NCBI GenBank assembly: GCA_910588505.1
Contig: CAJUPQ010000036.1
Span: 1-33,913 of the forward strand
DNA from: an uncultured Hungatella sp.
GTDB lineage: Bacteria > Bacillota > Clostridia > Lachnospirales > Lachnospiraceae
Length of the DNA: 33,913 nucleotides
Direction of reading: 5' to 3'
Of this stretch, positions 25,783 through 33,842 are shown piece by piece. A program made the translations under genes and the position numbers. The notes beneath the pieces were generated by a model. It ran no database searches. It was given only the letters and a program-made list of their open reading frames with translations, and was not told the DNA's origin. The stretch's first letter is position 1, and each line of letters starts with the position of its first letter.

Positions 25783-26802
25783 ATGGATGATGGGTTGGAG
25801 GTAAAGTTCTGGGGGACCAGAGGCTCTTTGGCGGCTCCATTTCCGGACCGTATGGAGTTTGGGGGAAATACCAGCTGCGTGTCAGTGAGGTGGAAGCATG
25901 GAATCGCGGTTTTTGACGGGGGAACAGGCATGGCGGCTTTCGGAAAAAGCCTGGAGGCGGCCATAGAGCGGGGGGAGTGGGATCGGACGGATCCGGTGTT
26001 TGTGTTTGTGAGCCATGTTCATCTGGACCATGTGGCGGGGATCCCGCTGCTGCCCTGCCTGTTTCGCAAGGGGGCTTTTGTGGAGTTCTTCGGCCCGGCA
26101 TGGGCGGGGGAGGGGTTTGGACAGAGGCTTTCTAAGGTATTAGGTCCGCCCTACTGGCCGGTGGCTGTAGACAGGGTGACAGCCGGGATCCGGTGGCATG
26201 ATGTGGGCCAGGAGACCCGGTGGATCCTCCAGGGCGGAGCCAGGGTCTCTGCCATGAGGGCCAATCACCCTGACGGAGGGTATATTTATCGCCTGGAATA
26301 CGGCGGGCAGTCGGTGGTCTACGGGCTGGACTGCGAGTTGGGGGAGAGGCAGGGAGGCCCTGAGGGCGGGATCCGCGGTGAGACACAGGAGGAACCGGGG
26401 AGACAAAACACCGGATGGGAAGGTGAGACGAAGGAACCCATGGGGAGTCCGGATCATGAAAGCGAAGGTGAGCGCCTGGAAGCGCCGGATTTCTGGCATC
26501 AGTATCGGGCGTTTGCCAGAGATTGCAGTCTGCTGATCTTTGACGCCCCCTACACAAAGGAGAATTACCCCCGCCATGCAGGGTTTGGCCACAGCTACTG
26601 GCAGCAGGGTCTTGCCATGGCCCGGTGGTGCAACGCCGGTTATCTGTCGATCTGTCACCATGACTGGAACAGGACCGATACAGAGCTTAGGGCTATGGAG
26701 AGGGAGCTTAAGGAGAAGGCCAGGGACTGGGGAAGGCCTGTGGAGTTTGCCAGGGAGGGCGCGAGGATCTCTCTGGGAAACAGGAAGGAGAGAAATGTAT
26801 GA
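25783..26802 (+). CDS. MBL-fold metallo-hydrolase
   Basis: The protein is 339 aa from ATG 25783, with GAAAGGAGC at 25764-25772. A GTG at 25723 would add 20 poorly supported residues. It begins 'VKFWGTRGSLAAP' and 'GGNTSCV', the opening of PhnP/RNase Z-like beta-lactamase-fold proteins. Metal ligands are HVHLDH (His78, His80, Asp82, His83), His162, Asp183 in 'YGLDCE' and His292-His293 in 'SICHHDW'. A Gly/Glu/Pro-rich insert occupies about 186-235. Such proteins include cyclic-nucleotide phosphodiesterase-like enzymes, so hydrolysis of the cyclase product is an attractive but unproven role. The stop overlaps the FecR gene start (ATGA). The first of the dense GATC sites lies inside this gene. 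Confidence 0.85.
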   Translation: MDDGLEVKFWGTRGSLAAPFPDRMEFGGNTSCVSVRWKHGIAVFDGGTGMAAFGKSLEAAIERGEWDRTDPVFVFVSHVHLDHVAGIPLLPCLFRKGAFVEFFGPAWAGEGFGQRLSKVLGPPYWPVAVDRVTAGIRWHDVGQETRWILQGGARVSAMRANHPDGGYIYRLEYGGQSVVYGLDCELGERQGGPEGGIRGETQEEPGRQNTGWEGETKEPMGSPDHESEGERLEAPDFWHQYRAFARDCSLLIFDAPYTKENYPRHAGFGHSYWQQGLAMARWCNAGYLSICHHDWNRTDTELRAMERELKEKARDWGRPVEFAREGARISLGNRKERNV

Positions 26803-27959
26803 GAATTCAATGGAAGAAATTGTTAGTGGTGTCGCTGGCAGCAGCTCTTTTAGGGTCGAACCTGATGTCAATGGCCCAGGAGTCGGCCCAGAGCAGAACA
26901 TTTTCCGTGCTGTCTGTAAGCGGCGATGAGGCCTACGTGATAAAGGGGGCGGGCAAGGAGGTGAAGGCCGCTGCCGGGATGCCTCTGGGACAGGGCACCA
27001 AGATCCGGACCGGGCCCCTTACAAGCGTCTATGTGACGGCAGACGAAGACAAGACCATAAGGCTGGACAGCAACACTCAGGTGGAGATTACCAAGGCAAC
27101 GTCGAAGTCCTTAAAGATCACGCTGAAAAGCGGGGAGATCTTCTTTAATGTAGATAAACCTCTGAAAGCAGGGGAGGAAATGACCTTTGACGCGGCTCAG
27201 ACTTCCATGAGCATCCGGGGAACCAGCGGGGTGCTGAAATCTGACGGGGATACGGTAAGTTTATACCTGCTGGAGGGGAAAGTTGAGTGGAATTGCGGAA
27301 AGCAGAGGGTGACTGTAGTTGGGGGGCAGACTGCGATTGTGAGAGCGATTCTTGACGCATCCCCTGCGGAGGTAAAGACTGCTCAGATCAGCGTGGCTAC
27401 AAGGGGAGAGAGCATGGCAATCTCGCCTGTGAGGGCGTTTCAGTGGGATGAGCTGTCTGTCGGAGGGATGGAGGCAGTGCTGGAACAGAAGGATCGGCTG
27501 GAGCTGTCCGCGATCGGGTTAGGAGGCCCTGTGGTTTCGGATGAGTTGCTATTACGGTTGGAGGAGCTGAAGAGGGAGAAGGAGGCAGAGGAACGCCAGC
27601 AGATGGAGAAGGAGGAGGCAGCCAGGCAGTCAGCGGGAAGCGGCGGGGCCTCGGTGAGAGTTGACGGGAAGGAGCCGGAGCTGCCGGTGAGCGAGGAGAG
27701 AAGTTCATCAGGCGGAGGATGGAGTGAACCGGAGACAGATGCGCCGACCGTGGTGGATCCTCCGTCTTCAACGGAGCCGCCAACTGTGGTGGATCCTCCG
27801 TCTTCAACGGAGCCGCCGACCGTGGTGGATCCTCCGGCGTCAACAGAGCCGCCGACCGTGGTGGATCCGCCGTCAACGACAGATACACCAGCCACATCTC
27901 CAGATGCGTCCGAACGTCCCGACCCAAGCGAAAGTACCGAATATAATTCTCCCACATAG
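26799..27959 (+). CDS. FecR-domain secreted protein with Pro/Thr repeat tail
   Basis: The protein is 386 aa from ATG 26799, coupled to the MBL gene by a 4-base overlap and preceded by AAGGAGAG. A signal peptide ends near 'SMA-QES' (about residue 26). Residues about 36-205 form a FecR domain ('GMPLGQGTKIRTGPLTSVYV', 'VEITKATSKSLKITLKSGEI', 'MSIRGTSGVL'), a beta-helical fold known from envelope sensors. A Glu/Lys-rich coiled segment (about 245-275) and a Gly/Ser part follow. The tail is a four-fold repeat of PTVVDPPSSTEP (about 316-362), then a Ser/Thr/Pro-rich end with no membrane anchor. The domain is often found beside CHASE2 proteins, and one lies downstream here. It is possibly an extracytoplasmic partner or regulator of the cyclase. 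Confidence 0.85.
   Translation: MRIQWKKLLVVSLAAALLGSNLMSMAQESAQSRTFSVLSVSGDEAYVIKGAGKEVKAAAGMPLGQGTKIRTGPLTSVYVTADEDKTIRLDSNTQVEITKATSKSLKITLKSGEIFFNVDKPLKAGEEMTFDAAQTSMSIRGTSGVLKSDGDTVSLYLLEGKVEWNCGKQRVTVVGGQTAIVRAILDASPAEVKTAQISVATRGESMAISPVRAFQWDELSVGGMEAVLEQKDRLELSAIGLGGPVVSDELLLRLEELKREKEAEERQQMEKEEAARQSAGSGGASVRVDGKEPELPVSEERSSSGGGWSEPETDAPTVVDPPSSTEPPTVVDPPSSTEPPTVVDPPASTEPPTVVDPPSTTDTPATSPDASERPDPSESTEYNSPT
27744..27884 (+). repeat. 36-bp coding tandem repeat (PTVVDPPSSTEP)
   Basis: Units at 27744-27779, 27780-27815, 27816-27851 and a shorter last unit to about 27884 encode PTVVDPP-(S/A)ST-EP. Each carries a GGATCC or near-identical site. The Ser/Thr/Pro-rich product is a plausible O-glycosylation target. 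Confidence 0.85.
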
Positions 27960-27979
27960 AAACCACAGAGGTATTTCCA

Positions 27980-29644
27980 ATGAATCAAAAAATCACCCCC
28001 CGCCCCAGCACCCTGGCTGCTGTGGCTATCATAGCCATGTACACGCTTTTATCCCTGTTCCGGCTGGGATATCCCTACGCCCCCGGCACTTCCTGGCAGG
28101 CTGACAGGCAGGGGGAGGAGATCCTTCTCGATCTGGGAGAAACCCAGGATGTGGGAAGCCTTTGCTGGTATCTTGGCAATTATGAAAAAAGGGTCTTTGA
28201 GCTGTATGTGGGAAACGGGATTCCCCTTACATGGGTCCGCCTTCCGGATGTGGAGATGAGGCGGGTGTGGCAGTGGGATGGCAGTCTGGTAAATATGCGG
28301 TGCAGGTACATAAAGCTGATAACCGCAAATGAGCCTGCGGTGATAAACGAGCTGATCATAAAAGACACAGGGGGCAGTGCCATAGAACCTGCCAACGCGT
28401 CCGATTACCCGGCCCTTTTTGACGAAGGCTTTCTGTATCCGGGCTATGGGTCCTTTCTGTCCGGGACAGTGTTTGACGAAAGCTTGTTTGCCCGCACTGC
28501 CTACGAGTATCTCCACGGCCTTGTCTCCTTTGAGGATACCCACCCGCCTCTTGGCAAGCTGATCATCTCCGCGGGGATCGCCTGTTTTGGGCTTAATCCC
28601 TTTGGGTACCGGGTGCCGGGGGCGGCGGCGGGAGCGCTGCTTTTGGCGGTCATCTGGGCATTTGCCAAAAGACTTGTGAAAGATTCAAGGATGGCAGTGG
28701 CAGCGGTGGCCCTGTTTGCCCTGGATTTCCTCCATTTTACGGAATCCAGGCTGGGGCAGACAGACTCTTTTCTGGTTCTGTTCACCACAACCATGTACTA
28801 CTTTATGTATCGGTACTGTGAAGAAAATGAGAGAGGCAGCAGGGGATGGCGTTTTCTTGCAGGCTCCGGGGTCTTTTTCGGCCTGGCAATATCCTGCAAA
28901 TGGTCCGGTTTTTATGGAGGCCTTGGCCTTGCCCTTATCTGGCTGGCTGTCTTGATCCGCAGGTTTAAGCGAAAGGGGATCACAAGAGGAGAGCTGTGGA
29001 AACTCTGCGGGGTGAGCGTGATATGTTTTATCATCGTCCCGGCGGTTATTTATCTCTTGTCCTACATTCCCTACGTGCCTGGGGACCCGGACAAAGGATT
29101 TCTGGAGAAAGTGGTGGAAAATCAGGTAAATATGATGCGCTATCATTCCCATGTTGGAGGCGACCATGATCAGGGGTCTAAGTGGTATGAGTGGCCTCTG
29201 ATGCTAAAGCCCATTATGCTGCACAGCGTTCGATTTCCTGATAAAAAGACAGAGATCGTGGTGTTGATGGGCAATCCGGGGCTGTGGTGGGCAGGGATTC
29301 TCATACTGTTTTGGGGCCTTTACGATCTGGCTGGCCGTATGGAAGGCAGAAAAATGTTTCTGGCGATTGCCTACGGGATCCCACTGGTTCCATGGCTCTT
29401 TATCAGCAGATATACATTTCTCTACCATTACTATCCCAGTCTGCCCTTTCTGGCGCTGATGACAGGGGTGTGGGCGGAAGAACACGGAAAAAAAGGGAAG
29501 GCAGTCATGGCAGGATGCGTGGCATGTTCCGCGGTGTTGTTTGTCATGTTTTACCCCATTATTTCTGGGATGAAGGTGGAGGAGCAGTATGTAGTTCAGT
29601 GGCTTCAATGGCTTCCTGGGTGGAAATTCGCGAAAAGCGGGTAG
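27980..29644 (+). CDS. GT39/PMT-family membrane glycosyltransferase
   Basis: The protein is 554 aa from ATG 27980, 20 bases after the FecR gene, with a weak CAGAGGT site. TM1 is near residues 12-30. A soluble loop of about 130 residues with discoidin-like beta character follows ('EILLDLGETQDVGSLCWYLG', 'RYIKLITANEPAVINELII'). The catalytic first-loop motif 'FDE' (Asp166-Glu167) is next, then 'DTHPPLGKLIISAG', many transmembrane helices and 'MRYHSHVGGDHDQGSKW'. This is the pattern of PMT/ArnT-type enzymes, which transfer a sugar from a polyprenyl-phosphate donor to a protein or lipid outside the membrane. The GT2 gene at 32805 could make that donor and the FecR tail could be an acceptor; both are inference. 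Confidence 0.85.
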   Translation: MNQKITPRPSTLAAVAIIAMYTLLSLFRLGYPYAPGTSWQADRQGEEILLDLGETQDVGSLCWYLGNYEKRVFELYVGNGIPLTWVRLPDVEMRRVWQWDGSLVNMRCRYIKLITANEPAVINELIIKDTGGSAIEPANASDYPALFDEGFLYPGYGSFLSGTVFDESLFARTAYEYLHGLVSFEDTHPPLGKLIISAGIACFGLNPFGYRVPGAAAGALLLAVIWAFAKRLVKDSRMAVAAVALFALDFLHFTESRLGQTDSFLVLFTTTMYYFMYRYCEENERGSRGWRFLAGSGVFFGLAISCKWSGFYGGLGLALIWLAVLIRRFKRKGITRGELWKLCGVSVICFIIVPAVIYLLSYIPYVPGDPDKGFLEKVVENQVNMMRYHSHVGGDHDQGSKWYEWPLMLKPIMLHSVRFPDKKTEIVVLMGNPGLWWAGILILFWGLYDLAGRMEGRKMFLAIAYGIPLVPWLFISRYTFLYHYYPSLPFLALMTGVWAEEHGKKGKAVMAGCVACSAVLFVMFYPIISGMKVEEQYVVQWLQWLPGWKFAKSG

Positions 29645-29693
29645 ACAAGGCCGTACCAGGGCGCAAAAATGTTTTTTAAAGAAGGGAGTTAAG

Positions 29694-30854
29694 ATGGGAA
29701 GATACAAGAAACGATCAGCGGTAGGATTATGTCTGGCTGCCATGGCGCTGACAGTCATCTGGGGCGCTCAAAGTCTTTTGTGGGCAGCGCAGCCAGAGGA
29801 AGACCAAGATCTGGTTACCATAGCCGGAATGCCGGGCAATGGATACAGAGACGGAATGGGGAACGAAGCCCGCTTTGCCGGTCCAACAGGTCTGGATGTA
29901 AAGGACAGGGCTGTTGTCATCGCTGACACGGAGAACAATCTGATCCGCAGTTTAAGCGGCCAGAGGGTCATAACCACGGCAGGCAGCCGAAAGGAGGAAA
30001 ATGCCTACGGAAACGGCCTGGGCGCTTTTATGGACAGCAATCATTCCAGAGCCATGCTGGACGGCCCTGTTGACTGCGTCTATATGGACAATGGTAATAT
30101 CGCCATAGCAGACCGGAACAATCACGCCATCCGGATTGTGGGGAAATCCTGGGTTTTCACCTTAAACGGCACCGGAGTCGAAGGGTATGAGGAGGGAAAG
30201 CCGGGCCAGGCCAAGTTCTCCTACCCGTCAGGAATCGCCAAGGGGTTAAGCGGAAAGATCTATGTAGCTGATACGGGCAACCACTGCATCCGGGTCATTG
30301 ACCGAAACGGCGTCACATCCCTGGTAGCCGGGGTGCCGGGGCAGGCGGGGCTTAAGGACGGCGAAGTTTCGGAAGCTCTGTTTATGGAGCCAACGGCCCT
30401 GGTGATGGCAGAGGACGGCTCTGTCTATGTGGCTGACAGCGGCAACCAGAGGATACGCAGGATAAAGGACGGTCAGGTCACTACAGTGGCAGGCGGGGCC
30501 TGGGCTCTGTACCTGGACACCCAGTACCGTCAGCCGGGATTCGCGGACGGAGACGGGGCAGCGGCCAGGTTCTGGTTCCCGGAGGGGATCTGCATGGCCG
30601 GGGACGTGGTGATCGTGGCTGACACAGGAAACCATGTGGTGCGGGCCATATCCTCCTTAGGCCGGGTGCGGACCATCGCAGGCAATGGGGAAGCCGGATT
30701 TTTGGACGGCAGCAGTGAGGAAGGGATGTTAAACCGTCCCTGTGACGTGGCCTGGGAAGATGGAAAGCTGTATATCATGGACACAGGAAACTGCGCCCTG
30801 CGGACCATAGAGTTTGACCCGGATCAGTGGCTTAAAGAGCTGGGAGAGCAGTAG
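29694..30854 (+). CDS. Secreted NHL-repeat six-bladed beta-propeller protein
   Basis: The protein is 386 aa from ATG 29694, with GAAGGGAG well spaced. An N-terminal signal or anchor ('AVGLCLAAMALTVIWGAQSLLWAAQ') is followed by six NHL repeats over about residues 63-372. Each has the pattern P-x-G/D-hydrophobic ... hydrophobic-A-D-T-G-N-x-x-I-R. Examples are 'IYVADTGNHCIRVI', 'VYVADSGNQRIRRI' and 'VVIVADTGNHVVRAI'. Six repeats fit a closed six-bladed propeller, normally a ligand- or protein-binding platform rather than an enzyme. It sits between the PMT-type transferase and the CHASE2 cyclase. An extracytoplasmic binding partner for either is plausible. Confidence 0.9.
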   Translation: MGRYKKRSAVGLCLAAMALTVIWGAQSLLWAAQPEEDQDLVTIAGMPGNGYRDGMGNEARFAGPTGLDVKDRAVVIADTENNLIRSLSGQRVITTAGSRKEENAYGNGLGAFMDSNHSRAMLDGPVDCVYMDNGNIAIADRNNHAIRIVGKSWVFTLNGTGVEGYEEGKPGQAKFSYPSGIAKGLSGKIYVADTGNHCIRVIDRNGVTSLVAGVPGQAGLKDGEVSEALFMEPTALVMAEDGSVYVADSGNQRIRRIKDGQVTTVAGGAWALYLDTQYRQPGFADGDGAAARFWFPEGICMAGDVVIVADTGNHVVRAISSLGRVRTIAGNGEAGFLDGSSEEGMLNRPCDVAWEDGKLYIMDTGNCALRTIEFDPDQWLKELGEQ

Positions 30855-30882
30855 AAGTCCCTTCTGGGGAAATGGATGGAAA

Positions 30883-30915
30883 GAGCCATGGAACGATCAG
30901 GACGTTCCATGGCTC
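30883..30915. promoter_or_regulatory. Perfect 13-bp hairpin at the 5' end of the cyclase gene
   Basis: GAGCCATGGAACG (30883-30895) and CGTTCCATGGCTC (30903-30915) are perfect reverse complements around a 7-base loop. No T-run follows on the plus strand, so it is not a convincing terminator. Both arms contain ATG. It lies between two candidate starts (30876 and 30957) and could hide or choose a start codon or attenuate expression. Confidence 0.7.
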
Positions 30916-30956
30916 AAATATATGACAGGCAGGAAAGAAAGGACGGATTTCCCGAT

Positions 30957-32801
30957 ATGAAAAGACAAAATGGAAGAAAACATCAAAGCCTGGAACGATC
31001 TCCATGGCTGCTCTTCATTCCCTGTCTCCTTCTTCTGGGGGCTTATGCAGGAGGCTTTTTAAGCTCCGCGGACTGGCGGTTTCAGGATTACCATTATCAG
31101 AAGGGCGGGCTGGTAAGCCCGGATATCTATGTTATTGGGATCGACGAGGAGACCATGATGGAGTACGGCTCCTGGCAGAACTGGAGCCGCAGAGGGACAG
31201 CGGATCTTTTGAGAGTCCTCAATCAGGACCCGGACACAGCTCCCGGGGTCATTGGCCTGGATATCGGATTTTTCGGGGAGAGCGATGAGGAGACGGACAA
31301 AGCTTTGGCAGATGCCGCCTCCCTGGTTGACAATGTAGTGACAACCTCCTACGCTTCTTTTGGCAGACAGGTGGAGGAGCAGGGGGATGGCGCGTTTTCT
31401 ACAAAAGAGTCTGTAGTAACCTACGAGACGCCTTACGAAGCCCTGAGGAGCCATGTAACCTACGGTTTCAGCAATGTGCCTGTGGATGACGACGGCATTG
31501 TAAGGCACAGTCTGTACAGCATTACCACCGGGGAGGGGAAGAGGGAGTACAGCTTTGCCGCGGAGGTTTACCGCAAATACATGGGCCAGCTGCCCGTTTG
31601 TGTGGAGGAGGGGGCGTCCGGAGGTTATGTGGACTTTGCGGGGCTGCCCTATGATTTTTACGGGTCCGAGACTGCCGGCCTGTCGTTTTCCAAGGTGGTA
31701 AGCGGGGAAATCCCGGCGGAGATGTTTGCCGGAGCCATCGTCCTGGCAGGCCCCTACACCACAGGCATGATGGACGCCTATTACACGGCGGTAAACCGCA
31801 ATGTGCCTATGTACGGTGTGGAGATCCACGCCAATATCCTTCAGACTTTTTTGGACAGTAACCAAAAACAGGAGGCAGGAAAGGTTACAGGCCTTCTGCT
31901 GACAGCGGCGGTTATGGCTGCTGTGCTTCTGTGTCTTTCCATTGGCCGTATCGCCGTATCCCTGCCGCTGACCTTTGGAATCGCGGCAGTTTACTGGGCG
32001 GGGGCGGGATATGCCTATGAACAAGGTTATGTGCTGCCTCTTTTGTACCCTGTCATATGCCCTATGATCCTCTACGGTTTCCACGTGGGGATCCGCTATG
32101 TGGGGGAGCGGAAAGCCAAAAAGCGGTTGGAGGGCATTTTCGGGAAATATGTGTCAAAGGAAGTGGCCATGAGTATTGTGAAGGGCGGCGAGGAAGCACT
32201 GAAGCTGGGAGGCCAGAAGAAGGATGTGGCTGTCCTGTTTGTGGATATCCGGGGGTTTACGCCTCTTTCGGAATCCCTGCCGCCGGAAAAGGTGGTGGAG
32301 ATCCTAAACCGCTACCTGGAGCTGACAACGAAAGCTGTATTTGACAACCAGGGAACTGTGGACAAATTTATCGGCGACGCCACCATGGCTGTGTACAACG
32401 CCCCTCTGGATCTGGACGACTACGTGTTTCGGGCCGTGAAGACAGGGCTTGACATGGCGGCCGCGGCAAAGGAGATGGAGAAAGAGCTGGAGGCGGTGAC
32501 GGACAAAAAGGTAGGGTTTGGCGTGGGCATCAACTGTGGGGAGGCGGTTGTGGGCAACATCGGAACTTCGTCCCGCATGGATTACACAGCCATCGGCAAT
32601 ACGGTCAATGTGGCGGCCCGGCTGGAGGGCCAGGCGGGGGCCGGGGAGGTGGTCATCAGCCAGGCGGTGTATGACAGGCTGAAAGGCAGGATAAAGGTGA
32701 CAAGCCTGGGGAAACGGAGCTTAAAGGGCATTGCCGGAGAGTCGGAGGTGTACCGGGTGGAGGGGATCTGCGGGGATGGGGATCCTGGGGAGGAGATGTG
32801 A
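30957..32801 (+). CDS. CHASE2-domain class III adenylate/guanylate cyclase
   Basis: The protein is 614 aa from ATG 30957; an in-frame ATG at 30876 would give 641 aa but encodes the hairpin. One N-terminal transmembrane helix (about 15-33) is followed by an extracytoplasmic CHASE2 sensor (about 35-300; 'DIYVIGIDEETMMEYGSW', 'VIGLDIGFF'). Three transmembrane helices (about 309-377) and a cytoplasmic class III cyclase domain (about 425-605) complete it. Catalytic residues are FVDIRGF (Asp430), DKFIGD (Lys470, Asp474), MDYTAIG (Asp542) and NVAAR (Asn551, Arg555). The Lys and Asp pair favours ATP, so cAMP is the likely product. CHASE2 senses an unknown external signal. The cyclic-nucleotide-binding phosphatase at 24541 is the obvious candidate reader. 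Confidence 0.9.
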   Translation: MKRQNGRKHQSLERSPWLLFIPCLLLLGAYAGGFLSSADWRFQDYHYQKGGLVSPDIYVIGIDEETMMEYGSWQNWSRRGTADLLRVLNQDPDTAPGVIGLDIGFFGESDEETDKALADAASLVDNVVTTSYASFGRQVEEQGDGAFSTKESVVTYETPYEALRSHVTYGFSNVPVDDDGIVRHSLYSITTGEGKREYSFAAEVYRKYMGQLPVCVEEGASGGYVDFAGLPYDFYGSETAGLSFSKVVSGEIPAEMFAGAIVLAGPYTTGMMDAYYTAVNRNVPMYGVEIHANILQTFLDSNQKQEAGKVTGLLLTAAVMAAVLLCLSIGRIAVSLPLTFGIAAVYWAGAGYAYEQGYVLPLLYPVICPMILYGFHVGIRYVGERKAKKRLEGIFGKYVSKEVAMSIVKGGEEALKLGGQKKDVAVLFVDIRGFTPLSESLPPEKVVEILNRYLELTTKAVFDNQGTVDKFIGDATMAVYNAPLDLDDYVFRAVKTGLDMAAAAKEMEKELEAVTDKKVGFGVGINCGEAVVGNIGTSSRMDYTAIGNTVNVAARLEGQAGAGEVVISQAVYDRLKGRIKVTSLGKRSLKGIAGESEVYRVEGICGDGDPGEEM

Positions 32802-32804
32802 GCC

Positions 32805-33803
32805 ATGGGCAGTAAAGAACAAAAGAGAGAAAAAGCTCTTCCTGCCGTCCTGTACCTGGTGATCCCCTGTTTTAACGAGGAGGAGGTGTTGGAGGAGACG
32901 GCCAGGGAGCTTCTGGCAGTCATGACAGCCATGACAGACACAGGGCTGATCGGGCCAAAAAGCCGTATCCTGTTTGTGGACGACGGTTCCATGGACAGAA
33001 CCTGGGAGATACTTGAAAAGCTTGGAAAGTCCAGCCCTCTTGTCAGCGCTTTGAGGCTGCGGGCCAACGCGGGCCACCAGAACGCCCTTTACGCCGGGCT
33101 TATGGAGGCAAAAGACTGCTGCCATATGAGTATTTCCATGGACGCGGATCTTCAGGATGACCCGGCCCTTATCCCGGCCATGGTGGAAAAATTTTATGAG
33201 GGCAATGACATTGTGTACGCGGTGCGCAAAAGCCGGAGGGGAGAGGGGCTGTTTAAGAGGGCCTCTGCCTTTGGCTTTTACCGGTTTATGAAAGCTTTAG
33301 GGGGTCCTATGCCAAAGGACTGCGGGGACTTCCGCCTTATGAGCCGGGAGGCCATGGAGGCTTTGAGCCTGTTTGGGGAGAACCGGCCTGTCCTGCGGGG
33401 GCTGGCGCCGCTTCTGGGATTTCCATCAGCCCAGGTGATCTTTGACAGACGGTCCAGAAGGCGGGGCAGGAGCAAATATTCTGTAAAGAGTATGATGCGG
33501 TTTGCCGTGGACGGGGTGGTGTCCTTTAGCGCCGCGCCCATCCACCTGATCTTTTTTCTCGGGATTGGCCTGTTTTTGGCGGCGGGAGGTTATCTGCTCT
33601 ATACTGCGGGAAGAGAGCCGGGGGTAAGGCAGATCCTTGGGACCATATGGGCGGCGGCCGGATTAGTGCTTATGGGGATTGGCGCGGTGGGGCAGTATGT
33701 TGTGCGGATATGGAGGGAAGTGACAGGCAGGCCAAGGTATTTTGTGCGGGAGCGGCTGGGGGAATATGCTGGCGGGGATGAGGGGGAGGAAGAGTGCAGG
33801 TAA
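32805..33803 (+). CDS. GtrB/DPM1-like polyprenyl-phosphate glycosyltransferase (GT2)
   Basis: The protein is 332 aa from ATG 32805, just after the cyclase stop and behind GGGGAGGAG. The GT-A domain shows 'VIPCFNEEEVLEET', 'FVDDGSMDRTW' (Asp59-Asp60), 'NAGHQNAL', 'MDADLQDDP' (Asp113, Asp115), 'KDCGDFRLMSREA' and 'RRRGRSKYS'. Two C-terminal transmembrane helices lie near residues 245-268 and 280-303. This is the GtrB/ArnC/DPM1 layout, whose members load a sugar onto undecaprenyl phosphate at the cytoplasmic face. The lipid-linked sugar is then used by GT39-type enzymes outside the membrane, and one such enzyme is encoded at 27980. The sugar identity cannot be read from sequence. The gene appears complete and ends the operon-like run in this window. 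Confidence 0.92.
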   Translation: MGSKEQKREKALPAVLYLVIPCFNEEEVLEETARELLAVMTAMTDTGLIGPKSRILFVDDGSMDRTWEILEKLGKSSPLVSALRLRANAGHQNALYAGLMEAKDCCHMSISMDADLQDDPALIPAMVEKFYEGNDIVYAVRKSRRGEGLFKRASAFGFYRFMKALGGPMPKDCGDFRLMSREAMEALSLFGENRPVLRGLAPLLGFPSAQVIFDRRSRRRGRSKYSVKSMMRFAVDGVVSFSAAPIHLIFFLGIGLFLAAGGYLLYTAGREPGVRQILGTIWAAAGLVLMGIGAVGQYVVRIWREVTGRPRYFVRERLGEYAGGDEGEEECR

Positions 33804-33812
33804 CGGATACGA

Positions 33813-33842
33813 TTCACAGGGGAATGAAATTTGGTGTATAAT
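33813..33842 (+). promoter_or_regulatory. Candidate sigma-A promoter for a gene beyond the window
   Basis: TTCACA (33813-33818) and TATAAT (33837-33842) are separated by 18 bases. The -10 is a perfect match and the -35 differs at one base. The pair lies just after the GT2 stop. It points right, towards a gene that starts outside the window or at its edge. Confidence 0.5.

Larger units (their letters stand above)
1..25980. other. GATC-depleted compositional block
   Basis: Reading the plus strand, I find GATC only at 5996, 18812 and 25065 in this span, although ATC preceded by A, C or T is common. From 25981 to the end the same motif occurs about 54 times in 7.9 kb. The boundary lies between 25065 and 25981, near the junction of the phosphatase and MBL genes. 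Confidence 0.85.

Noticed and set aside
30883..30915. Rho-independent terminator after the NHL gene
   Set aside because: The stem is perfect but no T-run follows it on the plus strand, and the next gene is closely spaced and functionally linked.
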